From assembly GCA_036245525.1 (NCBI GenBank), contig BTPG01000001.1, positions 221,938,774 through 222,002,773 on the forward strand: a stretch of DNA of 64,000 nucleotides, in the 5' to 3' direction. The stretch comes from Semisulcospira habei (Eukaryota > Mollusca > Gastropoda > Semisulcospiridae). The first letter of the stretch is position 1. Each line of letters opens with the position of its first letter. Below the pieces are notes generated by a model. The model had not been told where the DNA came from and searched no databases. It saw only the letters and a program-made list of their open reading frames with translations. Position numbers and translations under genes: made by a program. Below are positions 1 through 12,018 of the stretch, in pieces.

Positions 1-660
1 GAAACAATTGAGAAATCCCTAAACATGATGTACTGCACACACGTTGAACAAATGTGCAGACATTTTTATGCCGAGGGGATGCAAATATATGCTGGAAAGA
101 TAATAGCAAAACCATCATGTGCATAGCAACTCATAGTTTTGCTGATTTTTTTTTTTAATGACCAACGTTTTGCGAGGTCACACATAAGGGTAAGCATAAT
201 ATTGCTGATATATATGTTACCCTGACATCCACTGATCTAGTTTGTGTAACATATTTGGCTTCAGATTTCACCACATGCAGCAGTTGCAACACCTGAGATC
301 ACCTAAGACTTAGATGAATCCGTCAAGTGGTTGAAAAAAATGTCATGTGCACAAAGACTCACATGAATGTAGATGCCATGACCTTATCCTTTGACCTTGT
401 AAACAACAATGTTTTTTTTTAAATTTTTTTTTATTTATCAAAACAGTTAAGCGAGGTATGGTATGAACAAAAATGTTGGATCAAATCAGTCCAGTGGTTA
501 GAGAGGCATTCTTGCCTATTTCTGTTCTAGTACCATCTGTATGGGTAAATGGTGGAATATGACCAGTTTCCATAGTTACAGGTCTCTGTGCTGCAGATTG
601 TCTAAACAATAGTGTAATTACACCTCTCCCCCTGGAACTGAAGAAATAGAGCTACTTTCT
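1..660. other. No supported feature
   Basis: AT-rich sequence with T runs (near 150 and 411-432). No hairpin element or protein-like frame was seen. Confidence 0.6.
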
Positions 661-667
661 GTCAGCA

Positions 668-849
668 ACAGGCACAGGTTCTGCTGCTGGGACTCATGAG
701 CATCTATGCCTCCTACAAAAGGAAGGTCTGTGTATATTTGACATGGAATAGTTTGAGGATGTAAATAGAGCTGATGTCTGTCTGCAAGAGGCATAGATTC
801 TCATTAGCCCCTGCAGCTGCAGGGCTGATGAAAATCTGTGCCTCTTGCA
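668..849. repeat. Two hp-C hairpins
   Basis: A degenerate copy at 668-718 and a better one at 783-849 (GCAAGAGGCATAGATTCTCA and its inverse, separated by CTGCAGCTGCAG). Confidence 0.75.
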
Positions 850-1189
850 AAAAGGTCACTTGTACAGCACATTGCCGAAAGGCCAGAAGGCTGCCACTAA
901 TTAGTGGTGCAGGCTCGCCAAATGCCAGGTAGCTGGAGGCAAACTGATCACAAATTGTTGGAGTACATCTGTTGTCTGTATCTATCTGATGTGATGGTTG
1001 TACACTGCTTAACATCCCAACAGAAACAAAGACTAACAGGAACACTAGGCTATAACCACCAAAACAAACAAAAATTAAATTATCACAAATGAACATGCAG
1101 ATACTTTTAATCTTGCAAGTAAAGAAAATAGTTGATTTTCCTTTAAGCCTTAATTGTGACATCACAGCAAGATATAGGACAGCCATGTG

Positions 1190-1275
1190 CAATGCCAGAT
1201 ATCAGCTTGGCGCCTTCACAGATGTCAAGCTAACCTGGCATTACCCTTGAACTAATATTGTTTGATCCATCTCCC
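1190..1275. repeat. hp-A hairpin, partial
   Basis: Truncated left arm, then GCTTGGCGCC and a degenerate right arm ending CCTTGAACT ... GATCCATCTCC. Confidence 0.65.
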
Positions 1276-1537
1276 ACACATGGTACACTCTTTATAGATG
1301 CCTCCAAAGGTTGTAAAAGTTATTACAGTCAGAAGTCTTGATGAGTGAAAAGTGTCATCTGTCACGAAAGACCATCAAGTGTCTCTAACCAGTCAATCAA
1401 TCTCTCCTAAGTTGTTAATTAAAAACAGGTTTTGCTGTATTGGGAAAGGGGTGGTGAGGTGATGAGACTACCGGGAAGCCTCTGGATATGTGTGATTATA
1501 CGTATTTGTGTTGTACATTGTTGAAATAAATATTGAA

Positions 1538-1928
1538 TTGATTGTACATTGATTGTACATTGCTTAACGTCCCGACAGCAACAAGGCTTTTTCAGGACGT
1601 GCCTGCACTGCTTGTGAAAAAAAAAATAAACAGAACATTGAATGTATGTCGCCAGCCGGTCAAATACGTTAAATAAACCTAACACATGGGGCCTAAATAA
1701 AGCTAAGACCATTTAGCAACACACAGCCAATATCAAGAGCTACAGGCAGTGCAGACAGTAGGGAGAGTTTTAAAAAGGCAAATACAGGTGAATGGACAAA
1801 GGGTAGACAGAAACACATGCCCCAGAATAGAGAGAAAAACCCACCCTGTGGGGCTGACCAGGGTGACCCTGGGAACTAAAAAATACCTAACCCCACCCAA
1901 GTCCCCCAGGGCAGACCCGGGTGGGGGT
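1538..1928 (+). mobile_element. G-tailed retroposon, copy 1
   Basis: About 390 bp, starting TTGATTGTACATTG and ending GCAGACCCGGGTGGGGGT. Flanked by the 14-bp direct repeat AAATAAATATTGAA (1524-1537, 1929-1942). No internal open frame or tRNA-like promoter was recognised, so it is SINE-like but unclassified. Confidence 0.8.
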
Positions 1929-2447
1929 AAATAAATATTGAAGTTTTGAGATGTTCACATGCAGCTGTTTTAATTCACTGTTGCTGAAATAAATTCCGCT
2001 TTACATACACATATAGTGCAGTATTTGTACTTCAGTGATGTTAAAATATATTTTGATTTGTACAGATGTAAATGTACATGTACTGATGGAGCATCAGTTG
2101 TTTCAAATGGATCTGTCACACTTTTCATCAAGGCTGTGTATCTGTATCAATCACTACCCACTAACGTGCAGGGGCCAACGTCGGCTCGATGGCCTTTGCG
2201 CACTGGGTACGAACTCCCAGAATGAAATGGTTTCCATTATAAAATACCTCATTTCATTATGGTAGTTAAAAGAGTTCAAACCACTCACATCCAAATGGCG
2301 ATGCATACAATACAACATCCAACTGGTAACACAAACAAACAAAAAATGTTCACATCCGGACAGATTGCTGGGCCATGGTAGCCTAGGGTATGTTTAGTGT
2401 CTCCTTAATCTTGTGCTTGCCAAGTGAATCAACTACATATTAGCCCA

Positions 2448-2669
2448 TTAACCCTTATCATTCGGAATACACCAGTTTGTGAAATAAGTGTGACTAAAAT
2501 AGTTCAAGGGTAGTGACAATAGCTTGGCGCCTATAGGCGCCAAGCTATGCTGGCACCACCCTTGAACTAAAGCCATTGTTCTATATCCTTATCTGTAAGT
2601 ACTATAATGTAGCTTGCATATGGCAGTGTCCAAATTTGAAGCTTTTAGCCTCAGTATGATATGGGTTAA
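2448..2669 (+). mobile_element. hp-B hairpin element, complete
   Basis: Bounded by TTAA: TTAACCCTTATCATTC ... GTATGATATGGGTTAA. The core hairpin (2501-2580) is TTCAAGGGTAGTG...TTGGCGCC/GGCGCCAA...CACCCTTGAA. piggyBac-type MITE termini. Confidence 0.85.
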
Positions 2670-2850
2670 GCTCTGACATGCTACGACAGAATGTGGGTTG
2701 ACCATTAGAGTTCAAGGGTGGTTAGAATAGCTTGGCGCCTGTAGGAGCCCCACTATTCTGACGCCACCTTTGAATTATCATGGTTGATCTGTCTCTAGAA
2801 ATGTGATGTAGACAACAAAAAATGGATAATTTCATATTCAGGATGTAATG
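2666..2850 (+). mobile_element. hp-A/B element sharing TTAA with its neighbour
   Basis: Starts at the closing TTAA of the preceding hp-B. Core 2710-2775. The right end (AGGATGTAATGAG) has decayed. Confidence 0.7.
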
Positions 2851-2911
2851 AGCTAGCTACTCTGATACACATACCAGTATACATATTTGTTCAATGTTTA
2901 AAAAAAAAGCT

Positions 2912-3126
2912 TTAACCCATTCAGGGCTGAGAAAATTTGAACACCGCCCAACTGCAAGAAGCATAGGTCCTCATGAGCCCCCACAGTTGCGGGTGGTTAT
3001 GAAGATCAATGCCTCTTGTTGACACCACTTTGAATCCATGTTTCTGGGACAGCATGGGTATTTCAGTGTTGAATTAATGAAGATTGCAGAAACACGATCT
3101 GCGTCAACTGGCACAGAATGGGTTAA
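2912..3126. mobile_element. hp-C element, complete
   Basis: TTAACCCATTCAGGGC ... GCACAGAATGGGTTAA with a central GCATAGGTCCTCATGAGCCC hairpin. Shows that at least some hp-C hairpins are the core of roughly 215-bp TTAA-bounded elements. Confidence 0.8.
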
Positions 3127-3346
3127 CCCATATCATACTGAGGCTGAAAGCTTCACATTTGTACACTGCCATATGCAAGCTACATTATATTACTTACAGA
3201 TAAGGATATAGACCAATGGCTTTAGTTCAAGGGTTGTGCCAGAATAGCTTGGTGCCTAGAGGCACCAAGCTATTCTGGCACTACCTTTGAACTATTTTAG
3301 TCAAACTTATTTCACACACTGGTGTATTCTGAATGATAAGGGTTGA
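3123..3346 (-). mobile_element. hp-B element, inverted orientation
   Basis: Shares TTAA 3123-3126 with the hp-C to its left. Reads as the reverse of the 2448 copy; right terminus GGGTTGA has one change. Confidence 0.82.
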
Positions 3347-3824
3347 ACTGACATGAAATATCCAAAGAAAACCAAAAACAAGAAAGATAAAAAATGCTTA
3401 GGAACTAAAGTGCATCATTTGAAATTAAATGCATGGTCCTTTCTAAATTGTTGGTTTTGCTTAGATAGTATTTCGCAGCCTTAGCAGTCACTACTTTGGT
3501 CTACAAAATCCTCAGCCACACACAACCACCCATCCATCCACAGAAACCACATGAACAGAACAAGACTTCAATCTTCTTCAAAGTAATTATATTACATGTA
3601 TTTTCGCATTAACAGCATAGTAAAACTTACTACAAAGCTATTGATGGTGTGTTCGTGATGTAATTAATTAAAAGGTGACAAACGGCGGTACATATGTACC
3701 AACGTGACTGTCATGCCATCAGAGCTCATAGTGCCGCTGTGACTCGATCGTCTGTCACGTAAGCACAAACAAAATTTTACAAACATGAACGCAGAAATTC
3801 AAATTATAATTGCAATCTGTCACC

Positions 3825-3896
3825 TTTAACCCCCTTGAGCATGCAGTCACCGGCACTGTTAGCAGTACCAGGGGACTGCAGGCACAAGGAGGGTAA
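3825..3896. repeat. hp-D hairpin
   Basis: TTAACCCCCTTGAGCATGCA...GCAGGCACAAGGAGGGTAA; imperfect arms. Confidence 0.75.
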
Positions 3897-3963
3897 ATTC
3901 AGACTCAAATGCTTTGCAGTTTAAGACATGTCTGCTACACAGGTTGCACGAGGTAAATCAACT

Positions 3964-4112
3964 GTTCTGGTTCAAGGGTAGTGCTAGATTAGCACATTGC
4001 CCTGAAAAGAGCATTTCAGAAACGTCTGTTGCCAATGGTAGTTCAAGGTAGAGCCTGATGAGCTTGGTGCCTCAGTCACCAAGCTCATCGTGCACTACAC
4101 TTGAAATATCAT
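3964..4112. repeat. hp-A half copy and hp-A hairpin
   Basis: One arm only at about 3970-4005; full hairpin at 4040-4112 with GAGCTTGGTGCCTCA loop. Confidence 0.7.
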
Positions 4113-4439
4113 GGTCAACGCATCTGCGCAGCTGGCGACACAATGAAAAACTGGCCGGGCAGAAGCAGTCACTCCGCAACTTGAATTAAAAGCTAGGATA
4201 TCGGCATGAAATTTGTGAACGAAATCTGTGCGCGCTGGTAATCAATGATATGAGAAGAAGATAAAATGTGTGAAGCTAACTGGCAAGGATCCGCATGCCT
4301 TGATCTTCATGGGGAACAAAGAAAGATCAGACACTTTGTTGAACAAACCAACAAAACAATAAACAAATGTTCTTCAGCAAGTGAAAATATATCCATCCAC
4401 ACCCCCCTTCCCTTTACCAAGATGCTATATTGTGTTAAG

Positions 4440-4640
4440 TTAATCCATTACAACCTGAGGCTGAATTTCTTTTTAAAAATCTGCTTATTGTCCTATGAAG
4501 GCTACAATACAGATTAGGAGATAGATCAACCATTTTAGTTCAAGGTTGGTGCTAGAATAGCTTGGCGCCTGAGGCGCCAAGGTATTCTGGCATCTCCCTT
4601 GAACTATCATAGTCGGACTTAATTTTTGCGATAGGGTTAA
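4440..4640 (-). mobile_element. hp-B element
   Basis: TTAATCCATTACAACC ... GCGATAGGGTTAA; core 4537-4607 (GGCGCCTGAGGCGCC centre). Confidence 0.8.
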
Positions 4641-4657
4641 TGCAGTATTTTCAATCA

Positions 4658-4927
4658 TTTGGCTATCAGTAACAACTTTTTTGTCAAGATGAATCCTGCA
4701 AGGATGACCTTAACAATCGCCACTGACTGCCAAAATGTTAAAATTATGGCCACTGTTATTTTGAAACACGTTTCTTTCTTTTTTTTAATTCAAAATTATT
4801 AGTGCAGGTATTACTGTATTGTTGGTAAATTTGTTGTACATGTATTATATACTTGCCCCTGCAATATGAATTCTATTGACCCTTTGGATGTCAGTAGCAA
4901 CAAAAAGAGATGCTGACAGCCAGCGGT
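4658..4927. repeat. Two degenerate hp-E hairpins
   Basis: 4658-4735 (TTTGGCTATCAGTAAC...TGACTGCCAAAA) and 4876-4927 (CCCTTTGGATGTCAGTAGC...GCTGACAGCCAG). Confidence 0.55.
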
Positions 4928-4947
4928 AATATACCCACAGTATCAAG

Positions 4948-5991
4948 TTAACTCATTTAGCCCCAACGCACACCATGCGATGGATCGACCATGGTAATTC
5001 AAGGGTAGTGCCAGATGAGCTTGGCGCCAAGCTCATCTGGCACTACCCTTGAATTATCATGATCAGTACATCTCCTACTACTGGTACATAGAAAAAAATA
5101 CCAAGTGAGTACGAAAAAGCACTGTCAAGGGAGAGAAGTGTGCATGATAAACCAATGATCATAGATCTACTTTGGTCCAAGCACACACAAAAAAAAAAAG
5201 ATAGGAAAGAGGGGGCGCTAAGTAAGAGACTGAAAGCAATGCATATGGAACCCCCCCAATGCACACCATCGGCAATACTGGAGGAAGAGAAGGAATTTCT
5301 GCTTACCTGCAAAGAAGACCACATTTTACTGTGGTTTCTGCAGGGGCATACATTCCATGCCTCCACCTACAGCCAAATTTCCATGCACCCTAAGAGAGAA
5401 CCTACTAAAAAGGGGGAAAGGGTTGCAGTCGAAATTGTAGTAAAAAACTAGACCGAAAGGGTTGACTGCCAGTGCTTGTAATTTAGAAAAAACTACCAAG
5501 TGAGTACGAAAAAGCACTGTCAAGGGAGAGAAGTGTGCATGATAGACCAATGATCATAGATCTACTTTGGTCCAAGCACACACAAAAAAGATAGGAAAGA
5601 GGGGGCGCTAAGTACGAGACTGAAAGCAATGCATATGGAACCCCCCCCCCCCCCCCCCCCCCCCGAAGGGGGGCGTATCACATATCCACTGTTCCAGCCC
5701 CTAGGTGCATGGAAATTTAAATCTAGGTCCCCCAAGTGGGGGTCCAGATATTGAGCCGGTGTGGACAGCTGTTTCGGTCTTGGCGACCTCTTCAGCACAC
5801 CATCGGCAATACTGGAGGAAGAGAAGGAATTTCTGCTTACCTGCAAAGAAGACCACATTTTACTGTGGTTTCTGCAGGGGCATACATTCCATGCCTCCAC
5901 CTAGAGCCAAATTTCCATGCACCCTACTGCTACATAGTCGTTAGACGCCTCCAAAAGTTTGTAAATGCGGTCATGGGCTTAAAAGGGTTAA
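4948..5991 (+). mobile_element. hp-A element split by a large insertion
   Basis: Left part 4948-5085 (TTAACTCATTTAGCCCC, perfect hairpin core 4997-5061). The right end reappears at about 5930-5991 (AGTCGTTAGACGCCTCC ... GGGTTAA). About 850 bp of duplicated sequence lies between. Confidence 0.65.
5102..5920. repeat. Direct duplication of about 290 bp, second copy interrupted
   Basis: 5102-5390 and 5496-5920 share CCAAGTGAGTACGAAAAAGC through CATTCCATGCCTCCACCTA. The second copy carries a C24 run (5641-5664) plus about 130 extra bases. The plus-strand open frames here are not conserved between copies. Confidence 0.8.
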
Positions 5992-6319
5992 GCAGGTTAG
6001 CAGTATACAGGTAAAGTTCTGCAAACAGATGTGTGCCCAATTTACAAGGGCCTTACAATTTTTGAGGCATGCACACACATTTTTACTGCAAAACAAATGG
6101 AGACCCAGAAAACTATTTGCAGACCATCGTTCTGTTTTGTCTGTTTGCATTCAATCCACAGGAAATTTCAAAATCCAACGTCAAAAGTTTGATTTCATGC
6201 ATTTCAATTACTACGTACATATAAATGTTTATCGATGTTAATGATATGGCCGCAAAAATGAACACAGAAATATATACTTGCAGGGTATGCTCATTATATG
6301 AAAACAACCGTACAAATTG

Positions 6320-6392
6320 CTGTAACCTCCTTGTGCATGCAGCCACGATTACCGTAAACAGTACAGGTGGCTGCATGCACATGGGGAGTTAA
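6320..6392. repeat. hp-D hairpin
   Basis: CTTGTGCATGCAGCCAC...GGTGGCTGCATGCACATG, closing at TTAA 6389-6392, which it shares with the next element. Confidence 0.8.
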
Positions 6393-6495
6393 CTCACTCA
6401 AAGCAACCTGCATCAATAGCTGCAGAAGCGTCTTATAGTCTTGCAATTGTACAACACTTTCGCAGCTATTGATGTGGGCCCCTGGAACGAGTTAA
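6389..6495. mobile_element. hp-F element
   Basis: TTAACTCACTCAAAGC ... GAACGAGTTAA, with CATCAATAGCTGCAGAAG inverted as CTTTCGCAGCTATTGATG. 107 bp. Confidence 0.75.
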
Positions 6496-7340
6496 AAGAC
6501 TCTACTGCCATGCAGCTGATTAAAGTGTAAATTTATCTTTGTTTACCCCATTGCAAATGTGAATAAGAGCATATATCTCAGGTGTATATACCACCAAATG
6601 TATAATTACAACACATGCTTTCCTGTAAGCGGAGAGTTCTTTTTTAATACTGTACGTTGTTCGAGACATCAGACCTCACAATGAAGTATTTGTGTGTGTG
6701 TGTCTGTGTGTTCATGAATGCCTGTATATATGTGTATGTCCGTGTGAGTGTATGCACACTTGTGCCTGCATGATGACATTTAGAACAGTAGAGAGCCAAA
6801 TAAAAACCTAATAATATATTCCTCTCCCCACATCTCCCCTAAAAAACCCCGAAACAACCAACATTCAGACGTTGTTATCTTACTGAAGAGTTTAATCAAC
6901 ACATGTGAATCTGAACCTATTATATAAGTACACTGTTACTGAAAACAAGTTATTTATTTAAACAAAATCTGAAAATTGAAGAAAGCAAATACCATTTGCC
7001 AGCAAGTAGAATCTTCTCCATCAGAGCAACACACTGTTCAGCTTCCTCAAAGTAGATGACCAGTGTGTCAACGCTAGTGTATTACATCCCATGATTGTTG
7101 CTTTTGTCTTTTGCTTTAACAATCACCGTGAAGCAGCTATTTACAGCAAAAAACAATATACGTAAAATGCTACAAGTACATGTCACCAACAATTAATGAT
7201 CAAAGCACTGTTTTGGATCATGTACATTTTTACATGGACTGATACAATGTGAGTAAAATATTGTACAAATGTTGTAGAATACCACACAAAACACAAAACT
7301 TACAAGTATCAGTGTACAATGTCTCGTGCACTCCTTCCAC

Positions 7341-7410
7341 CTGCAAAAGGCATAGATTCTCACAAGCCCCTGCAGTCTGCAGGGGCACATGAGAATCTTT
7401 GCCTTTTGTT
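7341..7410. repeat. hp-C hairpin
   Basis: GCAAAAGGCATAGATTCTCA arms around CTGCAGTCTGCAG. Confidence 0.85.
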
Positions 7411-7497
7411 GGGGGAGGTCACCCCTCTTTGCATCCTCTAAGAGTCATCTTACAACTGTACACGTTATACAAACAGTGCAGGTGCAAAGCAGTACAG

Positions 7498-7650
7498 TTG
7501 ATCCATTTAGCCCCCATGAACTACAGCAGGAATTGGATCAACCATGATAGTCGTGCCAGATTAGCTTGGCACCATCAGGCGCCATGCTAATCTGGCACTA
7601 CCCTTGAATTATGGTTGGTCCATCTCCTGGAACTGGTACACAATTGTTAA
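7498..7650 (+). mobile_element. hp-A element
   Basis: Starts TTGATCCATTTAGCCCC and runs to TTAA 7647, shared with the next copy; it lacks the usual right tail. Confidence 0.75.
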
Positions 7651-7860
7651 CCCATTCAGCCCTGATGCACTACAGCAGGAGATGGGTTGACCATGATAAT
7701 TCAAGGGTAGTGCCAGATTAGCTTGGCACCTGTTTCCGCCAAGCTAATCTGGCACTACCCTTGAATTATCATGGTTGATCCATCTCCTGCAACAGGTGCA
7801 TAGTCATTAGATGATGCCTCCAAAATTTGGGAAATACGTGCGTCGGGCTGAATGAGTTAA
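7647..7860 (+). mobile_element. hp-A element, complete reference copy
   Basis: 214 bp: TTAACCCATTCAGCCC ... CGGGCTGAATGAGTTAA. The core is near-perfect: CATGATAATTCAAGGGTAGT and GCCAGATTAGCTTGGCACC, with their inverse. Confidence 0.88.
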
Positions 7861-7905
7861 GGGACACCTCTAAAATTTGAAAACAAGTGGCCTTGGGACT
7901 AAATG

Positions 7906-7942
7906 TTAACAGTACCGGTAGCTGCACGCACAAGGGGGTTAC
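7906..7942. repeat. hp-D half copy
   Basis: TTAACAGTACCGGTAGCTGC...CACAAGGGGGTTA; one arm only. Confidence 0.6.
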
Positions 7943-8352
7943 ATTTAAAATGCATCAAACTGGACAAATACATGTCAAGGAAAACAAAAAGGAAACAGTA
8001 ACAGGACACTTACCAAGACAATTCGATCGCGTAGGGTAAAACAGACTTCATAAAGATAAAAATTTTGAGTATCAAACAGCACCTAAAATTTCTCTTTATA
8101 TTTTTATATGTGCACATTTAAAACATGCTGCTAGAAATGAAAATCACATTTAGAATGACACATGGTACATGACTATGATAAAGATAGTAGTAAGTACATT
8201 TTACTTTAGATTATACTTCTGAACTTTCACAACTAACAGAAATACTTTCCTCTATTTCCAAAGCATACCACTGTTTGAATTTTAAGAATATAACACGCAT
8301 ATTTTTTTCTCCCTTTAAAACGAGAATCATGTAATACAAGAATGTGGGGATA

Positions 8353-9029
8353 TGTGATCTTGGACCTTGTGCATATCATAAGGTCCAAGATCACAGACCA
8401 GCACACAGTAACAAAACTAAATAATTTGTCGGCCTGTGCTTTTAGCTTTTAAACTTTCATATAACAAAATAATACTGACCAAAAAATTGATGGGAAATCT
8501 ACCACCTCTGCTAAACAGAAAAAGTGAAAAGTAATTAAATTAAAATGCAGAGGGATGGGTGGGTAAGGGGCACTGAACTGGTTGGGTTGGGGGTGGGGGG
8601 GGGGGGGTGGGGGGGTGGGGTGGGTGGCGAAGAGGACAATGCAGGGGTGTGTGCTTGGAGTGTTGGGGTGGGGGTGACATATGCCGGTGAGAAATGTCAG
8701 CGTTGGAGGTGAAAGGGCAAGTACAATGTATGTAAAAACATTGATAATGACACACACGGTGCATGCGTTTAAAAGTTTAAGTACTTTGCCGTTTGCGATG
8801 GTAAAATGTGACTGACCTCGATGTGCGCTGGTCTGTGACTTTGTACCTTACAGCCGAGAAGGTAAATTCCAAAATCACAGACCTGTACACAAATTACCAA
8901 TTTTAGGACTTTTAATGCCAAGGCCACAAAGACCAAATGGCGCTGGAACCATGAAACAGGTGCCGGCCTGTGAATTTGGACCTTAGTTACAGCTCAATGT
9001 TGCAAGGTCAAAATCAAAGACCAGCACCA
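8353..9029. repeat. Three hp-G hairpins
   Basis: 8353-8406, 8824-8892 and 8961-9029: CTGGTCTGTGATTTTGGACC inverted as GGTCCAAAATCACAGACCAG, with GTGTGC/GCACAC flanks. No TTAA ends. Confidence 0.8.
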
Positions 9030-9186
9030 ATGAAAAAGCACCATACTTTACAATTACTGACGCTACTGTGTAAAAAAAAGGGTGAGAGTGGATGAGTGAC
9101 AAAGATGGATGATGACATAACATTAACAACCTGGAGAATGAACATTTTTCTTAGCCTCAAAGATTCACAACTACAAGCTTACAATT

Positions 9187-9305
9187 TTACCACTCATTCA
9201 AGATGCCCTGCATCAACAGCTGTGGAAGTGTTGTATAACGTTGCTGCTGGCAACAATATCTGACACTTTTGCAGCTTTTGATGAGGGTTGTCTTGAATGA
9301 GTTAA
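9187..9305. mobile_element. hp-F element
   Basis: ACTCATTCAAGATGCCCTGC ... GAGGGTTGTCTTGAATGAGT, closing in TTAA. Confidence 0.75.
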
Positions 9306-9410
9306 CTGATAGCCATGCCACGTCCGAACATTTCAGCAGCAAATTAAAAAAAAAAAAAAACACCCAAAACCCTTTTTGACAATCATATTTTTCTTTCAGG
9401 GCTGAATGGG

Positions 9411-9491
9411 TCAACTCATTCGAGACATGCCGCCTCAGGATACGCAGCTTTAAGCCGAGTATCCGGAGGCCGCACATCTCGAATGAGTTAA
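9411..9491. mobile_element. hp-H element
   Basis: TCAACTCATTCGAGACATGC and its inverse, ending GAATGAGTTAA; 81 bp. The inner arm GCCTCCGGATACGCGGCTT is GC-rich. Confidence 0.8.
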
Positions 9492-9898
9492 ACATGTAGC
9501 AACTATTATGAGTGCTAATACAGTTAAGTACATAAACTATTTGTTATTTTTCTATACAAATATAAAAGCACATCCGATTTAAATTCACTAAAAATATCAT
9601 TCCCCTCCAACCCTTTCTAAAGAAATGTATGAGAATGCATGGGCACAAAAACAAAGTGGCGACTCATGTAATATGTAAACTAAACGGCAAACACTGATCG
9701 ACGGATGATATGCCAAAACACTATACAGCTCTGGAATATATGTATTGTATTAGTGTGGATGTTGAACGACTACAAAAAGATGCAGATATGTTGAAAAAAT
9801 TGAACAAACTTGTCCATGATATTGGTCAGTATTCAACTAGGCTACTGAGCTAACCAGCAGTGATGAATGTATGGCGAACGCTCCACAGATTTTGTCAT

Positions 9899-10113
9899 TT
9901 AACTCATTGTGCCCAAGGTACAAAATACCACACTTTTTGGCGTTATCCTCCGAGGACTGCATTACAATTCAAGAGACAGATCGACCATGACAGTTCAAGG
10001 GTGGTGGCATAATAGCTTGGCACCTATAGGCACCAAGCTATTCTGTCACCACCCTTAAATTATCATGATCGAGCCATATCTTGCTTTGGTGTGCTGTGGG
10101 CAGAATGGGTTAA
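9899..10113. mobile_element. hp-A/B element
   Basis: TTAACTCATTGTGCCC ... GGGCAGAATGGGTTAA; core about 9988-10064. Confidence 0.8.
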
Positions 10114-10151
10114 ATTTTTGTTTCAAATATTTGATTTTGACACGTTCTTTT

Positions 10152-10216
10152 GTGCACTGGTCTGTGATTTTGGACTTTACAGCTTGAACCAAGTCCAAAA
10201 TCACAGACTGGCACAC
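10152..10216. repeat. hp-G hairpin
   Basis: GTGCACTGGTCTGTGATTTT...AAAATCACAGACTGGCACAC. Confidence 0.85.
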
Positions 10217-10246
10217 TTATTCAAGTGTCAAGTATTAAAACAAAAC

Positions 10247-10447
10247 GTAACCCATTTAGCACTACACAATACAGCAGGCGATGGATTGACCATGATAATT
10301 CCAGAATAGTGCTAGATTAGCTTGGCACCATCAGATGCCAAGCTGATCTGGCACTACCCTTGAATTATCACAGTCAACCCATCTCCTGTGACTGGTGCCG
10401 CCATTTGGTAACATCTCCAAAATGTGGGAAATGCAGGCTTGGGTTAA
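10247..10447 (+). mobile_element. hp-A element
   Basis: GTAACCCATTTAGCAC ... GGCTTGGGTTAA; hairpin core about 10293-10367. Confidence 0.8.
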
Positions 10448-10974
10448 ATAACCAACAGGGTTAAAATCTTTTGAAAAGAATTATTACAAATACACACAAC
10501 TACACAAGAAAAAAAACCGTGAAGACTGGGAGGGTGACACAAGATAATTTAACGAGGACAAAAAAATCAACAATTAGCGTGACTGTACAGTTTTTGATTT
10601 AATGTTTCATGGATGCAACGAACAAAACAAAACAAAATTGCAAAGCTCACATTCATTCTGGTGTAAATGAACATAAGATATGCAAAATACACACAAGATA
10701 TGTACACATGAAAATGAAAACCAAGCGTGCAGGTGTACTATGTAGCAAACTACTATATATCAGTATATTTACCTGAACATTTTCACATAAACAGATTGAA
10801 TAAAAGCCCAACATACTGACTGGATATACTGACTACGAAAACAAGAAAATACAAAAACAACACAAACTGCTGAGATTGGTACAACAACAACAAAAAAACA
10901 CTGTTGAGCACAATCACAGGTCTGAATCTTGAAAATTAAATCAAACTTCAGTACTTCAAAGACGGACACGGCAC

Positions 10975-11042
10975 AAACTCCTTTGTGCATTCAGGCACCT
11001 GCATTGTTTGCAGTACAGATGACCGCATGCATGTGGGGTCAA
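10975..11042. repeat. hp-D hairpin
   Basis: Diverged copy (CTTTGTGCATTCAGGCACC...GCATGCATGTGGGGTCAA). Confidence 0.6.
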
Positions 11043-11672
11043 CACATCCGAGTCATGTTGCATTTGGATACAGGGCTTCTTGCCCACATATATCGATAGG
11101 GCAAGTCTCAAATGAATTAGCATCCAGTAAGGGAGAAGCCTTTCTCTCTCCCTCTACTTTTGTATTTTTTTTTTCAGTTTATTTCTCTATTTTTCAATTT
11201 ACTGTGTTCTCTTGGGTTTCGTTTTTGGTTGGGTTTTTTTGTTGTTAATGTTCATTTTGTAACAGGAGAGTTTGTAAGAAGTATATTGCCTAAAACTTTA
11301 TCCTGTAAATAAAACAGTTCATCATCTCTCACGCACATACTACAAACATTATTGCCCTACGTTGCACAGGTCCAAAATTGCAGACCAGCAAACACATAAT
11401 GCCCCATACTTCTGTCTCTCTAAACTATGCCCATCCACTCTAATTATAATAAACAAACAAAACATAACATAAAGGAGAAAACGAAAGAAGTTGACCTCTT
11501 CTGTTATAGTGCTCAACAGTGAATTTTCTACCAATATTCTCCCTTTGGTGACGCTGTGATAGCCCTGCTTTGAAACAACCAAAGACCCTGTCATTTCTTA
11601 CTTTGTGTGTTTGTTTGTTCTTGTAGTATCTGGCAAGCTCAAGGTAGGTTACAACCTGTATCGCCATTATGT

Positions 11673-11745
11673 GTTACCCCCTTGTGCATGCATCCACAAA
11701 TACTGTTTACTGGTGTACTTGTGGCAGAATGCATGAGGGAGTTCA
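11673..11745. repeat. hp-D hairpin
   Basis: TTACCCCCTTGTGCATGCAT...GAATGCATGAGGGAGTT. Confidence 0.7.
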
Positions 11746-11798
11746 TGTGATGTGCATACATTTCAGCTGTGGTCGACATTACGACGTAACAAGTCTAC

Positions 11799-11862
11799 CA
11801 GACTGCGAGTTTGGACCTAACATCTTTAAGACGCAAGGTCTAAAATCGCAGACTGGAGGCAG
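11799..11862. repeat. hp-G hairpin
   Basis: GACTGCGAGTTTGGACCT...AGGTCTAAAATCGCAGACTG. Confidence 0.7.
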
Positions 11863-12018
11863 ACAATGCCATCTCACAGTCGCAGCCATGTAGTTGTGTA
11901 AAAATGTAAATGATGGGGGTTGGGGGAGGGGCGAGGGGGGGTGGTGGGGATACAGGCGGAGAGAGAGAATGTGTGTATGTGTGTGTGTGTGTGGGGGGGG
12001 GGGGGGGATGCTTTAAAA

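Noticed and set aside
713..1192. 159-codon minus-strand frame
   Set aside because: Overlaps hp-C hairpins and AT-rich sequence; no homology or coding bias recognised.
5140..5451. Plus-strand frame repeated in the 5.1-5.9-kb duplication
   Set aside because: The frame is not preserved between the two copies and crosses the hairpin-derived flank; better explained as a non-coding duplicated unit.
8449..8764. Pro/His-rich minus-strand frames
   Set aside because: Produced by a G-rich low-complexity tract on the plus strand; no splice or start context.
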